Shown: positions 1-8,074, numbered from the stretch's first letter. The stretch is 14,597 nt of DNA from Paracoccaceae bacterium (GCA_009920815.1 RFZH01000032.1:1-14597), one strand, 5' to 3'. The notes: generated from the letters alone by a model not told the origin. Translations and numbers: made by a program.

Positions 1-10
1 CGAGGACGAC

Positions 11-877
11 ATGGCCCTATCTACGACATTAAAAGCAGTGACCTATATGTCAGGTGCGATCGTTTCCTTTTCGGCGATGGCGGTCGCTGGGCGTGCAATT
101 AGCTTTGAATTGGACACATTTGAAATCATGTTATTTCGCAGTCTCGTTGGTTTTATGACTGTTCTGACGATAGGTTATTTTGCGGGTAGCCTAAAACAAA
201 TTACCCGTCGCCACATGGGCCTGCATCTGATGCGCAACGTGTCGCATTTCACAGGTCAAAACCTGTGGTTTTTCGCAATAACGGCTGCACCGTTGGCACA
301 GGTTTTTGCATTAGAGTTCACATCACCCCTGTGGGTGTTGATGTTTTCGCCTCTTTTATTGGGGGAACGTTTAACCCGCATGCGAGTTGTCGCCGCATTG
401 ATGGGCTTTATCGGTATTTTGATTGTAACACGACCGACGGGGGATAGCCTGGACATCGGGGTGATAACGGCGGCACTCTCCGCGATAGGCTTTGCAGGCT
501 CTGCCATCTTTACCAAAAAATTAACGCGCAGCGAAACGATCACCTGTATCTTGTTTTATCTCACTGCAATGCAGGCGGTCTTTGGATTAATTTGCGCAGG
601 CTATGATGGTGATATTGCTATTCCCTCGATCGCAAGCTTGCCTTGGTTGGTTCTGATTGCATTTGCGGGATTATTGGCGCATTTTTGTTTGACCACAGCA
701 CTGTCACTTGCACCTGCAACAGTTGTCATGCCAGTTGATTTCATACGATTACCAGTAATCGCAACGGTAGGAATGCTTTTTTATGCAGAAGCAATCGACG
801 TTTGGGTTTTCGTGGGCGCGGCGATCATCTTTGCAGGAAACTATATGAATATATGGTCGGAAACGCGAAAGCAGTGA
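11..877 (+). CDS. EamA/DMT-family membrane transporter
   Basis: A 288-residue, very hydrophobic protein with the two-repeat layout of the drug/metabolite transporter superfamily, with about ten predicted membrane helices. The first EamA repeat ends near residues 118-141, with the typical GERLTRMR loop followed by a helix and an R-P turn. The second covers roughly residues 150-282 and ends in a glycine-rich last helix (about 265-280). These are inner-membrane permeases or exporters of small metabolites. The PVDFIRLP stretch (241-248) resembles members annotated as riboflavin or related metabolite carriers, but this does not fix the substrate. The ATG has a GAGG ribosome-binding site at 2-5. 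The next gene begins 63 nt later with its own ribosome-binding site, so an operon link is possible but not shown. The family call is firm; the substrate is unknown. Confidence 0.9.
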   Translation: MALSTTLKAVTYMSGAIVSFSAMAVAGRAISFELDTFEIMLFRSLVGFMTVLTIGYFAGSLKQITRRHMGLHLMRNVSHFTGQNLWFFAITAAPLAQVFALEFTSPLWVLMFSPLLLGERLTRMRVVAALMGFIGILIVTRPTGDSLDIGVITAALSAIGFAGSAIFTKKLTRSETITCILFYLTAMQAVFGLICAGYDGDIAIPSIASLPWLVLIAFAGLLAHFCLTTALSLAPATVVMPVDFIRLPVIATVGMLFYAEAIDVWVFVGAAIIFAGNYMNIWSETRKQ

Positions 878-940
878 TCTAAAATGTTTGACCAATCCAT
901 TGGCTTTGGGTACCAAACACCCAACATCTAGGGGCTTTGA

Positions 941-1804
941 ATGTTATATACCACCGCACAGCAATGGCGCGATGCGCCGCAAAAACGCGTTCTATTTTTT
1001 GGAATGTCAGGTCTAGGCAAGACATATATCTCGGACATGTTGCGGGCGTCTGGGGATTGGTTTCACTATTCCATCGATTATCGCATCGGCACCCGTTACA
1101 TGGGCGAATATATTGCAGATAATGCCAAGGCACATGCCATGCAGGTGCCGTTTTTGCGTGACTTATTAATGAGCGATTCAATTTACATCGGGTCAAATAT
1201 TTCGTTCAATAACCTAATGCCCGTATCGACCTATTTGGGCAAGCCCGGATCCACCGAAAAAGGTGGCTTGCCAATCGAGGAATACACCCGTCGTCAGGCA
1301 CAATTTCGCATGTCAGAAATTAATGCATTGAATGACACGGCATATTTCATTGAACGCGCGCAGGATTTATACGGGTATCCACATTTCATCTGTGACACAG
1401 GCGGGTCCATTTGCGAATGGGTGGATCCCAACGATCCCGATGACGCGCTGATGACAGCATTGTCGAAAACAACGCTTATGGTTTGGATCAAAGGATCTGA
1501 AGACCATACAGCCGAATTGATCCGACGCTTTGACCGTGCGCCAAAACCAATGGCCTATCAGCCTGCGTTTTTGGAACGGGCTTGGGCGCAATACCTTGAC
1601 CTCAAAGGTGTTGCCCCGCAAGACGTGGACCCAGACAATTTTATTCGCTGGACCTATTCTCAGGCGCTCGCGCATCGACAACCTTTGTATGAAGCCATGG
1701 CAAATTGGGGCGTCACAGTCACCGCAGATGAAATCAGTCAGGCGCGATCAGCGTCACAATTTGATGATTTGATCGCCCTCGCCCTTGAGCGTCGATCAAA
1801 TTAA
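941..1804 (+). CDS. Uncharacterised P-loop NTPase/kinase-like protein
   Basis: A 287-residue soluble protein with a clear Walker A motif, GMSGLGKT, at residues 21-28, right after a hydrophobic beta strand (VLFF, 17-20). A Walker B-like strand ending in aspartate (HFICD, 148-152) follows, with a TGGS turn behind it. The DYRIGTRYM segment (46-54) lies where small-molecule kinases carry acceptor-binding residues, and the region at 185-200 is rich in charged residues. This layout fits a small-molecule kinase or a generic ATPase; no substrate can be read from it. Relatives in Rhodobacterales are usually labelled only 'ATPase'. The ATG has a good AGGGG site at 930-934. metA begins 35 nt downstream on the same strand, so a shared transcript is likely. 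That it acts in methionine metabolism would be inference only. Confidence 0.75.
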   Translation: MLYTTAQQWRDAPQKRVLFFGMSGLGKTYISDMLRASGDWFHYSIDYRIGTRYMGEYIADNAKAHAMQVPFLRDLLMSDSIYIGSNISFNNLMPVSTYLGKPGSTEKGGLPIEEYTRRQAQFRMSEINALNDTAYFIERAQDLYGYPHFICDTGGSICEWVDPNDPDDALMTALSKTTLMVWIKGSEDHTAELIRRFDRAPKPMAYQPAFLERAWAQYLDLKGVAPQDVDPDNFIRWTYSQALAHRQPLYEAMANWGVTVTADEISQARSASQFDDLIALALERRSN

Positions 1805-1825
1805 TCCTATGTCTACACCTTAACT

Positions 1826-1831
1826 AAAGGA
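1826..1831 (+). promoter_or_regulatory. Ribosome-binding site of metA
   Basis: AAAGGA lies 8 nt before the metA ATG at 1840. It supports that start over the later in-frame ATGs of the MVMSDD region. Confidence 0.6.
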
Positions 1832-1839
1832 TACCATCC

Positions 1840-2763
1840 ATGCCGATCAAAATACCAGCTGACCTGCCTGCCTATGACGTGCTCACGCGCGAGGGCATTA
1901 TGGTCATGTCTGATGATCAGGCATCGCGACAAGACATTCGCCCTTTGCGTATCGGGCTTTTGAATCTGATGCCCAAGAAAATACAAACGGAAAATCAATT
2001 TGCCCGTTTGATCGGCGCGACACCTTTACAGATTGAACTGTCGTTGATCCGTATGACAGAACATCAAACGCGCAATACGGCCGCCGATCATATGGAAAGC
2101 TTTTATCGCACCTTTGCCGAGGTCGAAGCATCGGGTGAAAAATTTGACGGATTAATCATCACAGGCGCTCCTATTGAACATCTTGCTTTTGAGGATGTGA
2201 CCTATTGGGATGAACTAAAACGGGTCATGGATTGGACCCAAACCCATGTGCATTCGACCTTTGGCGTCTGCTGGGGGGGCATGGCGATGATTTATCATTT
2301 CCATGGCGTAAAAAAACACGCGCTGGATCACAAGGCATTCGGGTGCTTTCGTCAAAAAAACCTTGCACCCTCGTCGCCTTATTTGCGGGGCTTTTCCGAT
2401 AATTTTGTCATTCCCGTCAGTCGCTGGACCGAAATTCATGCAAATGAGGTTGCGCAGCATTCTGATCTGACCACGCTTTTGGCAAGTGACGAAGTGGGCC
2501 CTTGTCTAATCCAAGACAACAAACATCGAGCGCTATATATCTTTAACCACTTTGAATATGACAGCGACACATTAAAGCAAGAATATGATCGCGATGTTGC
2601 AGCAGGTGCGCCGATCAACGTTCCGCTGAATTACTATCCCGATGACGACCCAAATCAGCCACCAGAAAACCGTTGGCGCAGCCACGCACATCTATTGTAT
2701 GGCAACTGGATCAACGAAATTTATCAATCAACTCCGTATGACTTAAATGCCATTGGACTTTAG
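1840..2763 (+). CDS. metA: Homoserine O-acyltransferase (predicted O-acetyltransferase, MetA family)
   Basis: A 307-residue enzyme of the MetA family. It acylates the hydroxyl of L-homoserine in the cytoplasm, the first committed step of methionine synthesis. Seen directly: the nucleophile cysteine in HSTFGVCWGG (Cys144), and the catalytic His237 and Glu239 in NHFEYD, corresponding to Cys142, His235 and Glu237 of the E. coli enzyme. The acyl-CoA selectivity position in the GAP-x-[G/E] motif (109-113) is glutamate (Glu113). In characterised family members, Glu here goes with acetyl-CoA and Gly with succinyl-CoA, so EC 2.3.1.31 is the better prediction (often written metAA). Length is normal for the family. 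The 3' end overlaps the next gene by 17 nt, which suggests translational coupling. No SAM-II riboswitch is visible in the 35-nt leader. Confidence 0.95.
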   Translation: MPIKIPADLPAYDVLTREGIMVMSDDQASRQDIRPLRIGLLNLMPKKIQTENQFARLIGATPLQIELSLIRMTEHQTRNTAADHMESFYRTFAEVEASGEKFDGLIITGAPIEHLAFEDVTYWDELKRVMDWTQTHVHSTFGVCWGGMAMIYHFHGVKKHALDHKAFGCFRQKNLAPSSPYLRGFSDNFVIPVSRWTEIHANEVAQHSDLTTLLASDEVGPCLIQDNKHRALYIFNHFEYDSDTLKQEYDRDVAAGAPINVPLNYYPDDDPNQPPENRWRSHAHLLYGNWINEIYQSTPYDLNAIGL

Positions 2764-3706
2764 CCTTGCCATCATTGCCTTTGGGGCGGTGATCATATTT
2801 GGGCTGGCGCGCCTGCGCACCCGACGGATAGAACGTGCCAATCCACCTATTGGTCAAATATTGATGCACAACGGGCAAAAATTCCACGTTTATATCCGCG
2901 GCCAAGGACCGGATTTGGTGATCATTCATGGATCTAGCGGCAATCTAAATGATTTTGCGATAACCATTATTGATGAATTGGCCAAATCTTTTCGCGTCAT
3001 CGCCGTTGATCGTCCAGGATTAGGGTACACAGACACCCTGCCCGATAATAAATACACACTGATTGATCAGGCGAAATTTATACGCGACGGCCTTTTGCAA
3101 ATCGGGGTTACACGCCCAATTCTATTGGGGCATTCCATGGGCGGCGCACTGGCGTTGACATGGGCCACACAACAGCCAGACAGCGTGCGTGCCCTCGTGT
3201 TGTTGTCCGCTGTCACAACCCCTTGGCCTGGGCACACTCGGCTTACGCTGATCCTCCATCAAATTCCGATTGTTCGTGATATTGTCGCAAATATTGTGGC
3301 TGTTTTGGCAAATGACGTGGCAATTTCAAAAAATATTGATGCCGTCTTTCGCCCCAATCCCGCACCAAAGAATTTTCGCAAAAATATGGGCGCGGATTTA
3401 ATTATTAGACCAAAGTCTGCAATTGCAAACGCGCGACATCGCATAAAGCTGGTCGACCAAATCAAAAAGATGTCGAACCTTTACCCGACCCTAAAAATGC
3501 CTGTGCATGCAATTTCGGGCGACAGTGATCCAGTTGTGCCCGCCGATCTTCATATAACAGCAATTAAAACCGCAATCCCCCATGTGCAAATTCATATGCT
3601 GCAAGATACAGGTCACATGCCCCATCATTTTCACGCGCCAATGATTATAAAAACAGTGAACCAAGCGCACCAAGATGCTATGATCATGGAAAAGGCAGAA
3701 CAGTAA
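2747..3706 (+). CDS. Membrane-anchored alpha/beta-fold hydrolase
   Basis: A 319-residue alpha/beta hydrolase. Residues 5-22 form one hydrophobic helix followed by an arginine-rich stretch (22-30), which suggests an N-terminal membrane anchor rather than a cleaved signal. The fold's landmarks are in order: HGSSG oxyanion turn (61-65), DRPG (88-91), nucleophile elbow GHSMGG with Ser130, acid Asp261 in GDSDPVVP, and His290 in DTGHMPHH. The catalytic triad is therefore complete. The substrate is unknown; this family includes esterases, lipases and C-C hydrolases. The start lies inside the end of metA without a clear Shine-Dalgarno, as expected for a coupled gene. The next methionine is at residue 40, which would remove the anchor. 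ppk2 starts 1 nt after the stop. Confidence 0.9.
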   Translation: MPLDFSLAIIAFGAVIIFGLARLRTRRIERANPPIGQILMHNGQKFHVYIRGQGPDLVIIHGSSGNLNDFAITIIDELAKSFRVIAVDRPGLGYTDTLPDNKYTLIDQAKFIRDGLLQIGVTRPILLGHSMGGALALTWATQQPDSVRALVLLSAVTTPWPGHTRLTLILHQIPIVRDIVANIVAVLANDVAISKNIDAVFRPNPAPKNFRKNMGADLIIRPKSAIANARHRIKLVDQIKKMSNLYPTLKMPVHAISGDSDPVVPADLHITAIKTAIPHVQIHMLQDTGHMPHHFHAPMIIKTVNQAHQDAMIMEKAEQ

Positions 3707-3707
3707 G

Positions 3708-4577
3708 ATGCAAAAACCTTTTGATGGCGCGATTACCGCATTTTTTGATAATGCCGCCCCTGAACATGTCAAAACCGCTATTGAAACAGCAAAGCGCAAA
3801 GACATCGTGGATCCAAATTACCCCTACGACAGCGCAATGGGGAAAGGTGAATATCAAGAGCATCTTGATCTACTACACCTCGAGCTGGCGAAATTTCACA
3901 ATTGGGTGCGCACAACAGGCCGCCGCGTTTGTATTATCTTTGAAGGGCGTGACGCTGCGGGCAAAGGTGGCACCATCGGACGTCTTCGTGCAAATATGCC
4001 CCCCCGATCAACCCAGGTCGTTGCCCTGTCAAAACCCACTGAGCCGGAAATGGGACAGTGGTATTTTCAACGTTACATCCAGCATTTACCAAGTTCAGGC
4101 AATCTGACGATTTTTGATCGCAGTTGGTATAATCGTGGTGTGGTGGAAAAGGTCTTTGGCTTTTGTACCGATGACCAACGCGCCAAGTTTTTTGCACAGG
4201 TCACCCCTTTTGAGCAGATGATCCGCCAGGACGGCATCGAATTGGTGAAACTTTGGCTTAACGTGAGCCAAGCAGAACAATTGCGCCGCTTTTTGGCGCG
4301 CGAGTCTGATCCATTAAAGCAATGGAAGTTATCGTCGATCGACGTAAAGGGTTTGCACAAATGGGATGCTTACACCGATGCAATTCAAGAGACACTGGAA
4401 AAAACCCATCATGTAGACGCGCCTTGGACGATTGTACGTTCTGACTGTAAACGCCGGGCCCGTATTGCAGCAATCCAACAAATACTGACCCGTTTCACCT
4501 ATGATGATCGCGATGACGGCGCGATAGGCGCCATTGATCCGGCAATTTCAGGCGGTCTTGAGGTTTGGAATGGCTAA
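3708..4577 (+). CDS. ppk2: Polyphosphate kinase 2 (PPK2 family)
   Basis: A 289-residue single-domain PPK2. These enzymes move phosphate between inorganic polyphosphate and nucleotides, usually making NDP/NTP at the expense of polyphosphate. Walker A is GRDAAGKGG at residues 80-88, and Walker B is in TIFDRSWYNR (134-143, Asp137). The lid region WKLSSIDVKGLHKWDAYTDA at 206-225 carries the family's conserved basic and aromatic residues. TIVRSDCKRRAR (241-252) is the usual conserved segment near the C-terminus. The single-domain length and EYQEHL start of the conserved region fit class I, but the ADP/GDP/AMP preference cannot be read reliably. The gene starts 1 nt after the hydrolase stop and overlaps the tetR start by 8 nt, so it belongs to the metA-hydrolase-ppk2-tetR run. 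Confidence 0.95.
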   Translation: MQKPFDGAITAFFDNAAPEHVKTAIETAKRKDIVDPNYPYDSAMGKGEYQEHLDLLHLELAKFHNWVRTTGRRVCIIFEGRDAAGKGGTIGRLRANMPPRSTQVVALSKPTEPEMGQWYFQRYIQHLPSSGNLTIFDRSWYNRGVVEKVFGFCTDDQRAKFFAQVTPFEQMIRQDGIELVKLWLNVSQAEQLRRFLARESDPLKQWKLSSIDVKGLHKWDAYTDAIQETLEKTHHVDAPWTIVRSDCKRRARIAAIQQILTRFTYDDRDDGAIGAIDPAISGGLEVWNG

Positions 4578-5091
4578 GCGCGGATATCATCACGGAAACC
4601 TGCGCCAAGCCTTGGTCGAAGCCTGTCTGGACCTCATCCGCGCCAAAGGACCAACAGGTTTCACCCTATCCGAAGCTGCAAAACAGGCGGGCGTTACCCC
4701 CGCAGCCGTGTATCGCCATTTCGAAGGGCGAGAAGATCTAATTGCTGAAGCCGCATTGCAAGGGTACCGCATTTTTGCGGATCTCATGCAATACGCCTAT
4801 GACAAAGGCCAACCTTCTGCACTCTCGGCATTTGAAGCAACGGGGCGCGCTTATTTGGCCTTTGCAAGAAAGTATCCAGGCCATTATATTTCAATGTTTG
4901 AAAGCGGCATTTCAGTAAACCGCACCCCTGAATTGGCGCAAGCCAGCCAGAGAGCACGCGATGTTCTTGAACGCGCAGCCCAGGATTTATGCGATCACAT
5001 ACCTAAGTGGCATTGGCGTATACTTACGCGGTCTGGGGATCTTGGAAAAAGATACCTAACCCGTCTCTTCGACAATAACCAAATCACGTAA
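4570..5091 (+). CDS. TetR/AcrR-family regulator, probably frameshifted by an internal deletion
   Basis: A 173-residue open frame from the ATG at 4570. That start has a GAGG site at 4560-4563 and gives the usual family opening (MAKRGYHHGNLRQALVEA); the upstream ATG at 4534 only adds residues read from the end of ppk2. The DNA-binding domain is intact, with the helix-turn-helix at residues 32-51 ending in the typical VYRHF. The ligand-binding domain begins normally (about 60-144) but lacks the SHGVVELF-type segment of this TetR subfamily. After residue 144 the frame runs into an unrelated, charge-rich tail. A family-like C-terminal end lies in the +1 frame at 5003-5059 (separate entry). I infer loss of roughly 40 residues plus a frameshift, so a functional regulator is doubtful, although DNA binding could survive. 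Confidence 0.75.
   Translation: MAKRGYHHGNLRQALVEACLDLIRAKGPTGFTLSEAAKQAGVTPAAVYRHFEGREDLIAEAALQGYRIFADLMQYAYDKGQPSALSAFEATGRAYLAFARKYPGHYISMFESGISVNRTPELAQASQRARDVLERAAQDLCDHIPKWHWRILTRSGDLGKRYLTRLFDNNQIT
5003..5059 (+). pseudogene. Displaced C-terminal remnant of the tetR gene (+1 frame)
   Basis: Read one base off the upstream tetR frame, positions 5006-5059 give SGIGVYLRGLGILEKDT and a TAA stop. This is the usual closing helix of TetR proteins of the WHG type, in which a Y-L-R-G-L-G end is common. The stop at 5057-5059 would overlap the stop of the convergent DUF1330 gene by 4 nt, the same overlap seen for the other convergent pair in this window. That fits 5059 being the ancestral end of tetR. 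The call depends on my memory of the family, not on an alignment. Confidence 0.55.
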
Positions 5092-5343
5092 GGATGCGTC
5101 TTTGGCAAAGGACAACGCGGCTTGGTATCCAGCGCTGTTGTAACATGCTTGCGCTGTCGCCATGTCGGCAAAGCGCACGACCACATGACGATCGCGCGCT
5201 GTCCCTTCGATTTGTTTGAATGCCGCGCCCCGCGATAAAAATTGCCCGCCATATTCTACGATGACCGGCACGGCGCGCGTGGCGTATTCTTTATACGCCA
5301 CAGGATCCGTGACTGTCACATGCGATATCCACAACGCGGGCAT
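5056..5343 (-). CDS. DUF1330 family small protein
   Basis: A 95-residue protein with the DUF1330 pattern: an aromatic start strand (WISHVTV), AYKEYA (17-22), the GG-x-FLSRG turn (32-39), IEG (45-47), RHVVVRFADMATAQACY (52-68) and a closing strand ending in VEE (90-92). It is a ferredoxin-like alpha/beta fold of the dimeric alpha/beta barrel type with no established function. The ATG lies 6 nt after the alaS stop on the same strand, and no promoter or terminator fits between, so it is probably read from the alaS transcript. Its 3' end meets the tetR gene head-on. The family call is good; the role is unknown. Confidence 0.88.
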   Translation of the reverse strand: MPALWISHVTVTDPVAYKEYATRAVPVIVEYGGQFLSRGAAFKQIEGTARDRHVVVRFADMATAQACYNSAGYQAALSFAKDASLRDLVIVEETG

Positions 5344-5349
5344 CAGATA

Positions 5350-8010
5350 TTAACCCAACACAGCGCGCGCCGCTGCGATAGCCGCGTCGGCGTTATCCGC
5401 AGACGCACCGCCACCTTGTGCCATATCAGCGCGACCACCGCCGCCCTTGCCGCCCAATTCAGAAACGGCAGCACGCACGAAATCAACCGCCGATACCTTT
5501 GATGTCAAATCATCCGTTACCCCAGCGGCGACAGCCGCTTTGTCGCCAGTGTCGGCAATCAAGACTATGGCTGCTGATCCTAAGCGGGATTTATGTTCAT
5601 CAATCAAAGCGGGCAAATCCTTGCCAGATACGCCTTTTAAGACTTGCGCAAAGAACGGGACGCCATTGATGATTTCGGCCTCGGCCGCACCACCCTGACC
5701 AGCGCCGCCCGCCATCGCCAATTCACGACGCAACTGGGCCACTTCGTTCGTCAAGGCCTTGCGTTCATCCAACAAGGCTTTGACCCGTGCAGGGACATCG
5801 GCAGCTTGTGCCTTTAACTCTGCGGCGACGGCATTCAGATTGGCGGTCTGATCCGCCAAATACGCAATCGCTGCAGCCCCTGTTAACGCCTCGACCCGAC
5901 GCACACCAGCGGAACTCGCGCTATCGGAAAGCGCAACAAACGCGCCAATGTCGCCCGTTTGGCGGACATGCGTGCCACCGCACAGTTCGAGGGAATAGGT
6001 TTTCCCATCGGCACCTTTTCCCGACCCATCCAAGATGCCCATCGAAACAACGCGCACTTCCTCACCGTATTTTTCGCCAAATAATGCCTGTGCTCCAAGA
6101 CCGCGTGCATCGTCTGGCGTCATGATACGTGTTTCAACACGGGTATTTTGGCGGATGAATTGGTTTACCTCTGCCTCAACCTGACGCAATTCAGATGCGC
6201 TGAGCGCTTTTGAATGGCTAAAATCAAACCGCAGGCGATCGTCGGCATTTAACGACCCACGCTGCGCCACATGTTCGCCCAAAGCGCGGCGCAAGGCTTC
6301 GTGTAGCAAATGCGTTGCAGAATGGTTCGCACGAATGGCCGATCGTCGGCTGTGATCAACGGTTAAAACAGCGCCTTGGCCTTTCGCAATTTCACCCTCG
6401 GCCACTGTTGCAAAATGGATGTAGACGCCAGCAACCTTTTTGGTGTCAGTCACTTTTGCAACGCCGGTTTCTGTCTTGATCACGCCTGTGTCACCAATTT
6501 GACCACCGCTTTCCGCATAAAACGGCGTTTGGTTCAGAACGATTTGAACCTGATCTGCGACCTTGGCGGTCGAGATTTGATCAGAGCCTGCAACCAATGC
6601 TTGGATTTGTCCCTCGGCAGTTTCAGTATCATATCCTAAGAAATCGGTCGTGCCATGTTGGTCTGCAACATCATACCAAATCGTGGCGTCGGCGGCTTCG
6701 CCAGATCCGGCCCATGCTGCCCGCGCCTTGGCCTTTTGTTCGGCCATTGCGTTTTCAAAGCCAGCGGTATCCACAATGCGACCTTTTTCACGCAACGCGT
6801 CTTGGGTCAAATCCAGCGGGAACCCGTAAGTATCGTACAGTTTGAACGCCGCGTCACCTGGTAAGGCCGCTCCATCATCCAGCTTGGACAATTCATCATC
6901 CAAAAGCTTAAGACCACGGTCCAAAGTTTGCTTGAAACGGGTTTCTTCTTGCAACAGGGTTTCTTGGATCATTGCCTGTGCTTGGGTCAATTCAGGATAG
7001 GCCGCCCCCATTTGTGAAACCACGGCAGGGACCAATTTGTGCATTACAGGATCCTTGGCCCCTAACAAATGTGCATGGCGCATTGCACGGCGCATGATAC
7101 GGCGCAAAACATAACCACGTCCATCATTCGACGGCATTACACCGTCAGCGATCAAAAAGGACGTTGAACGCAGGTGATCCGCGATTACGCGGTGATGGGT
7201 TTTGCCTGGGCCGTCAGGATCCGAGCTGGTGGCATCCGCGGACGCTTCGATAAGCGAGCGGATTAGATCGGTGGAATAGTTATCATTGGTGCCCTGCAAC
7301 AACGCGGCAACGCGTTCGATACCCATCCCTGTATCGATGGACTGATTGGGCAATTCAATCATTGACCCATCTTCAAACTGTTCGTTTTGCATGAAAACAA
7401 GGTTCCAAATTTCAACGAAACGATCCCCGTCCTCTTCTGGTGAACCGGGAGGGCCACCCCAATATTTTTCGCCATGATCAAAGAAAATTTCGGTGCATGG
7501 GCCACATGGACCTGTTGGCCCCATCATCCAAAAGTTATCGTTCGTTGGAATACGAATAATCCGATCATCGGATAGTCCCGCGACTTTTTTCCAAATATTC
7601 GCCGCCTCATCGTCGGTATGATAGACCGTAACCAAAAGTCGATCTTTTGGAATATCAAATTCCTTGGTGATCAATTCCCACGCAAATGGAATTGCATCGG
7701 ATTTGAAATAATCACCAAAGGAAAAGTTTCCGAGCATTTCAAAAAACGTATGATGGCGCGCGGTATATCCGACGTTGTCCAAATCGTTATGCTTACCACC
7801 CGCGCGCACACATTTTTGCGCGGTTGTCGCGCGCTTGTAATCGCGCGTTTCAACGCCGGTAAAAAGGTTCTTGAACTGAACCATACCAGAGTTCGTGAAC
7901 ATCAATGTTGGGTCATTTCGCGGAACCAACGGGCTTGACGGTACAATTTGGTGGCCTTGCTTTGCAAAGTAATTCAAAAAGGTCGACCGAATGTCGTTCA
8001 AAGTGGGCAT
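5350..8010 (-). CDS. alaS: Alanine--tRNA ligase
   Basis: An 886-residue alanyl-tRNA synthetase, full length for bacteria. It charges tRNA-Ala with alanine and clears mischarged Ser- and Gly-tRNA-Ala. The class II catalytic domain covers about residues 1-245, with conserved TTAQKCVRAGGKHNDLDNVG (62-81) and DTGMGIERV (226-234). The tRNA-recognition domain follows, with GYVLRRIMRRAMRHA at 299-313. The editing domain carries all four zinc ligands: His563 and His567 in HSATH, Cys677 and His681 in CGGTH. The C-Ala domain has the glycine-rich GGKGGGGRADMAQGGG motif (853-868). A coiled-coil linker spans about 745-765. A strong terminator separates it from recA upstream, so it needs its own promoter; a candidate is annotated at 8048-8074. 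Confidence 0.98.
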   Translation of the reverse strand: MPTLNDIRSTFLNYFAKQGHQIVPSSPLVPRNDPTLMFTNSGMVQFKNLFTGVETRDYKRATTAQKCVRAGGKHNDLDNVGYTARHHTFFEMLGNFSFGDYFKSDAIPFAWELITKEFDIPKDRLLVTVYHTDDEAANIWKKVAGLSDDRIIRIPTNDNFWMMGPTGPCGPCTEIFFDHGEKYWGGPPGSPEEDGDRFVEIWNLVFMQNEQFEDGSMIELPNQSIDTGMGIERVAALLQGTNDNYSTDLIRSLIEASADATSSDPDGPGKTHHRVIADHLRSTSFLIADGVMPSNDGRGYVLRRIMRRAMRHAHLLGAKDPVMHKLVPAVVSQMGAAYPELTQAQAMIQETLLQEETRFKQTLDRGLKLLDDELSKLDDGAALPGDAAFKLYDTYGFPLDLTQDALREKGRIVDTAGFENAMAEQKAKARAAWAGSGEAADATIWYDVADQHGTTDFLGYDTETAEGQIQALVAGSDQISTAKVADQVQIVLNQTPFYAESGGQIGDTGVIKTETGVAKVTDTKKVAGVYIHFATVAEGEIAKGQGAVLTVDHSRRSAIRANHSATHLLHEALRRALGEHVAQRGSLNADDRLRFDFSHSKALSASELRQVEAEVNQFIRQNTRVETRIMTPDDARGLGAQALFGEKYGEEVRVVSMGILDGSGKGADGKTYSLELCGGTHVRQTGDIGAFVALSDSASSAGVRRVEALTGAAAIAYLADQTANLNAVAAELKAQAADVPARVKALLDERKALTNEVAQLRRELAMAGGAGQGGAAEAEIINGVPFFAQVLKGVSGKDLPALIDEHKSRLGSAAIVLIADTGDKAAVAAGVTDDLTSKVSAVDFVRAAVSELGGKGGGGRADMAQGGGASADNADAAIAAARAVLG

Positions 8011-8047
8011 AAGCGGCTCTTTTCCTTCAAATCAATGTTGGGACTGC

Positions 8048-8074
8048 TCTATACCCATGATGCATTTTTGTCCA
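8048..8074 (-). promoter_or_regulatory. Candidate sigma-70 promoter of alaS
   Basis: On the minus strand, TGGACA (8074-8069, 5 of 6 consensus bases) precedes TATAGA (8053-8048, 4 of 6) with a short 15-nt spacer. It sits between the recA terminator and the alaS start, where an alaS promoter is required. The suboptimal spacer keeps the confidence low. Confidence 0.4.

Noticed and set aside
878..940. Small hairpins (TTTGG-GTA-CCAAA and CCAAT-CC-ATTGG) as a terminator of the transporter gene.
   Set aside because: The stems are 5 bp, AT-containing and have no T-run; termination cannot be claimed.
1805..1839. Possible SAM-II (metA) riboswitch before metA, suggested by AACTAAAGG near the ribosome-binding site.
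   Set aside because: The gap is only 35 nt, and the GC-rich first stem and pseudoknot partner needed for SAM-II are not visible there or in the end of the preceding gene.
4534..4569. Longer TetR start at 4534.
   Set aside because: The added residues are the ppk2 end read out of frame, there is no ribosome-binding site, and the family begins at the MAKRGYHHGNL start at 4570.
5418..7938. Several plus-strand open frames of 60-112 codons inside alaS.
   Set aside because: They are shadows of a long conserved gene on the other strand, with no family-like sequence.
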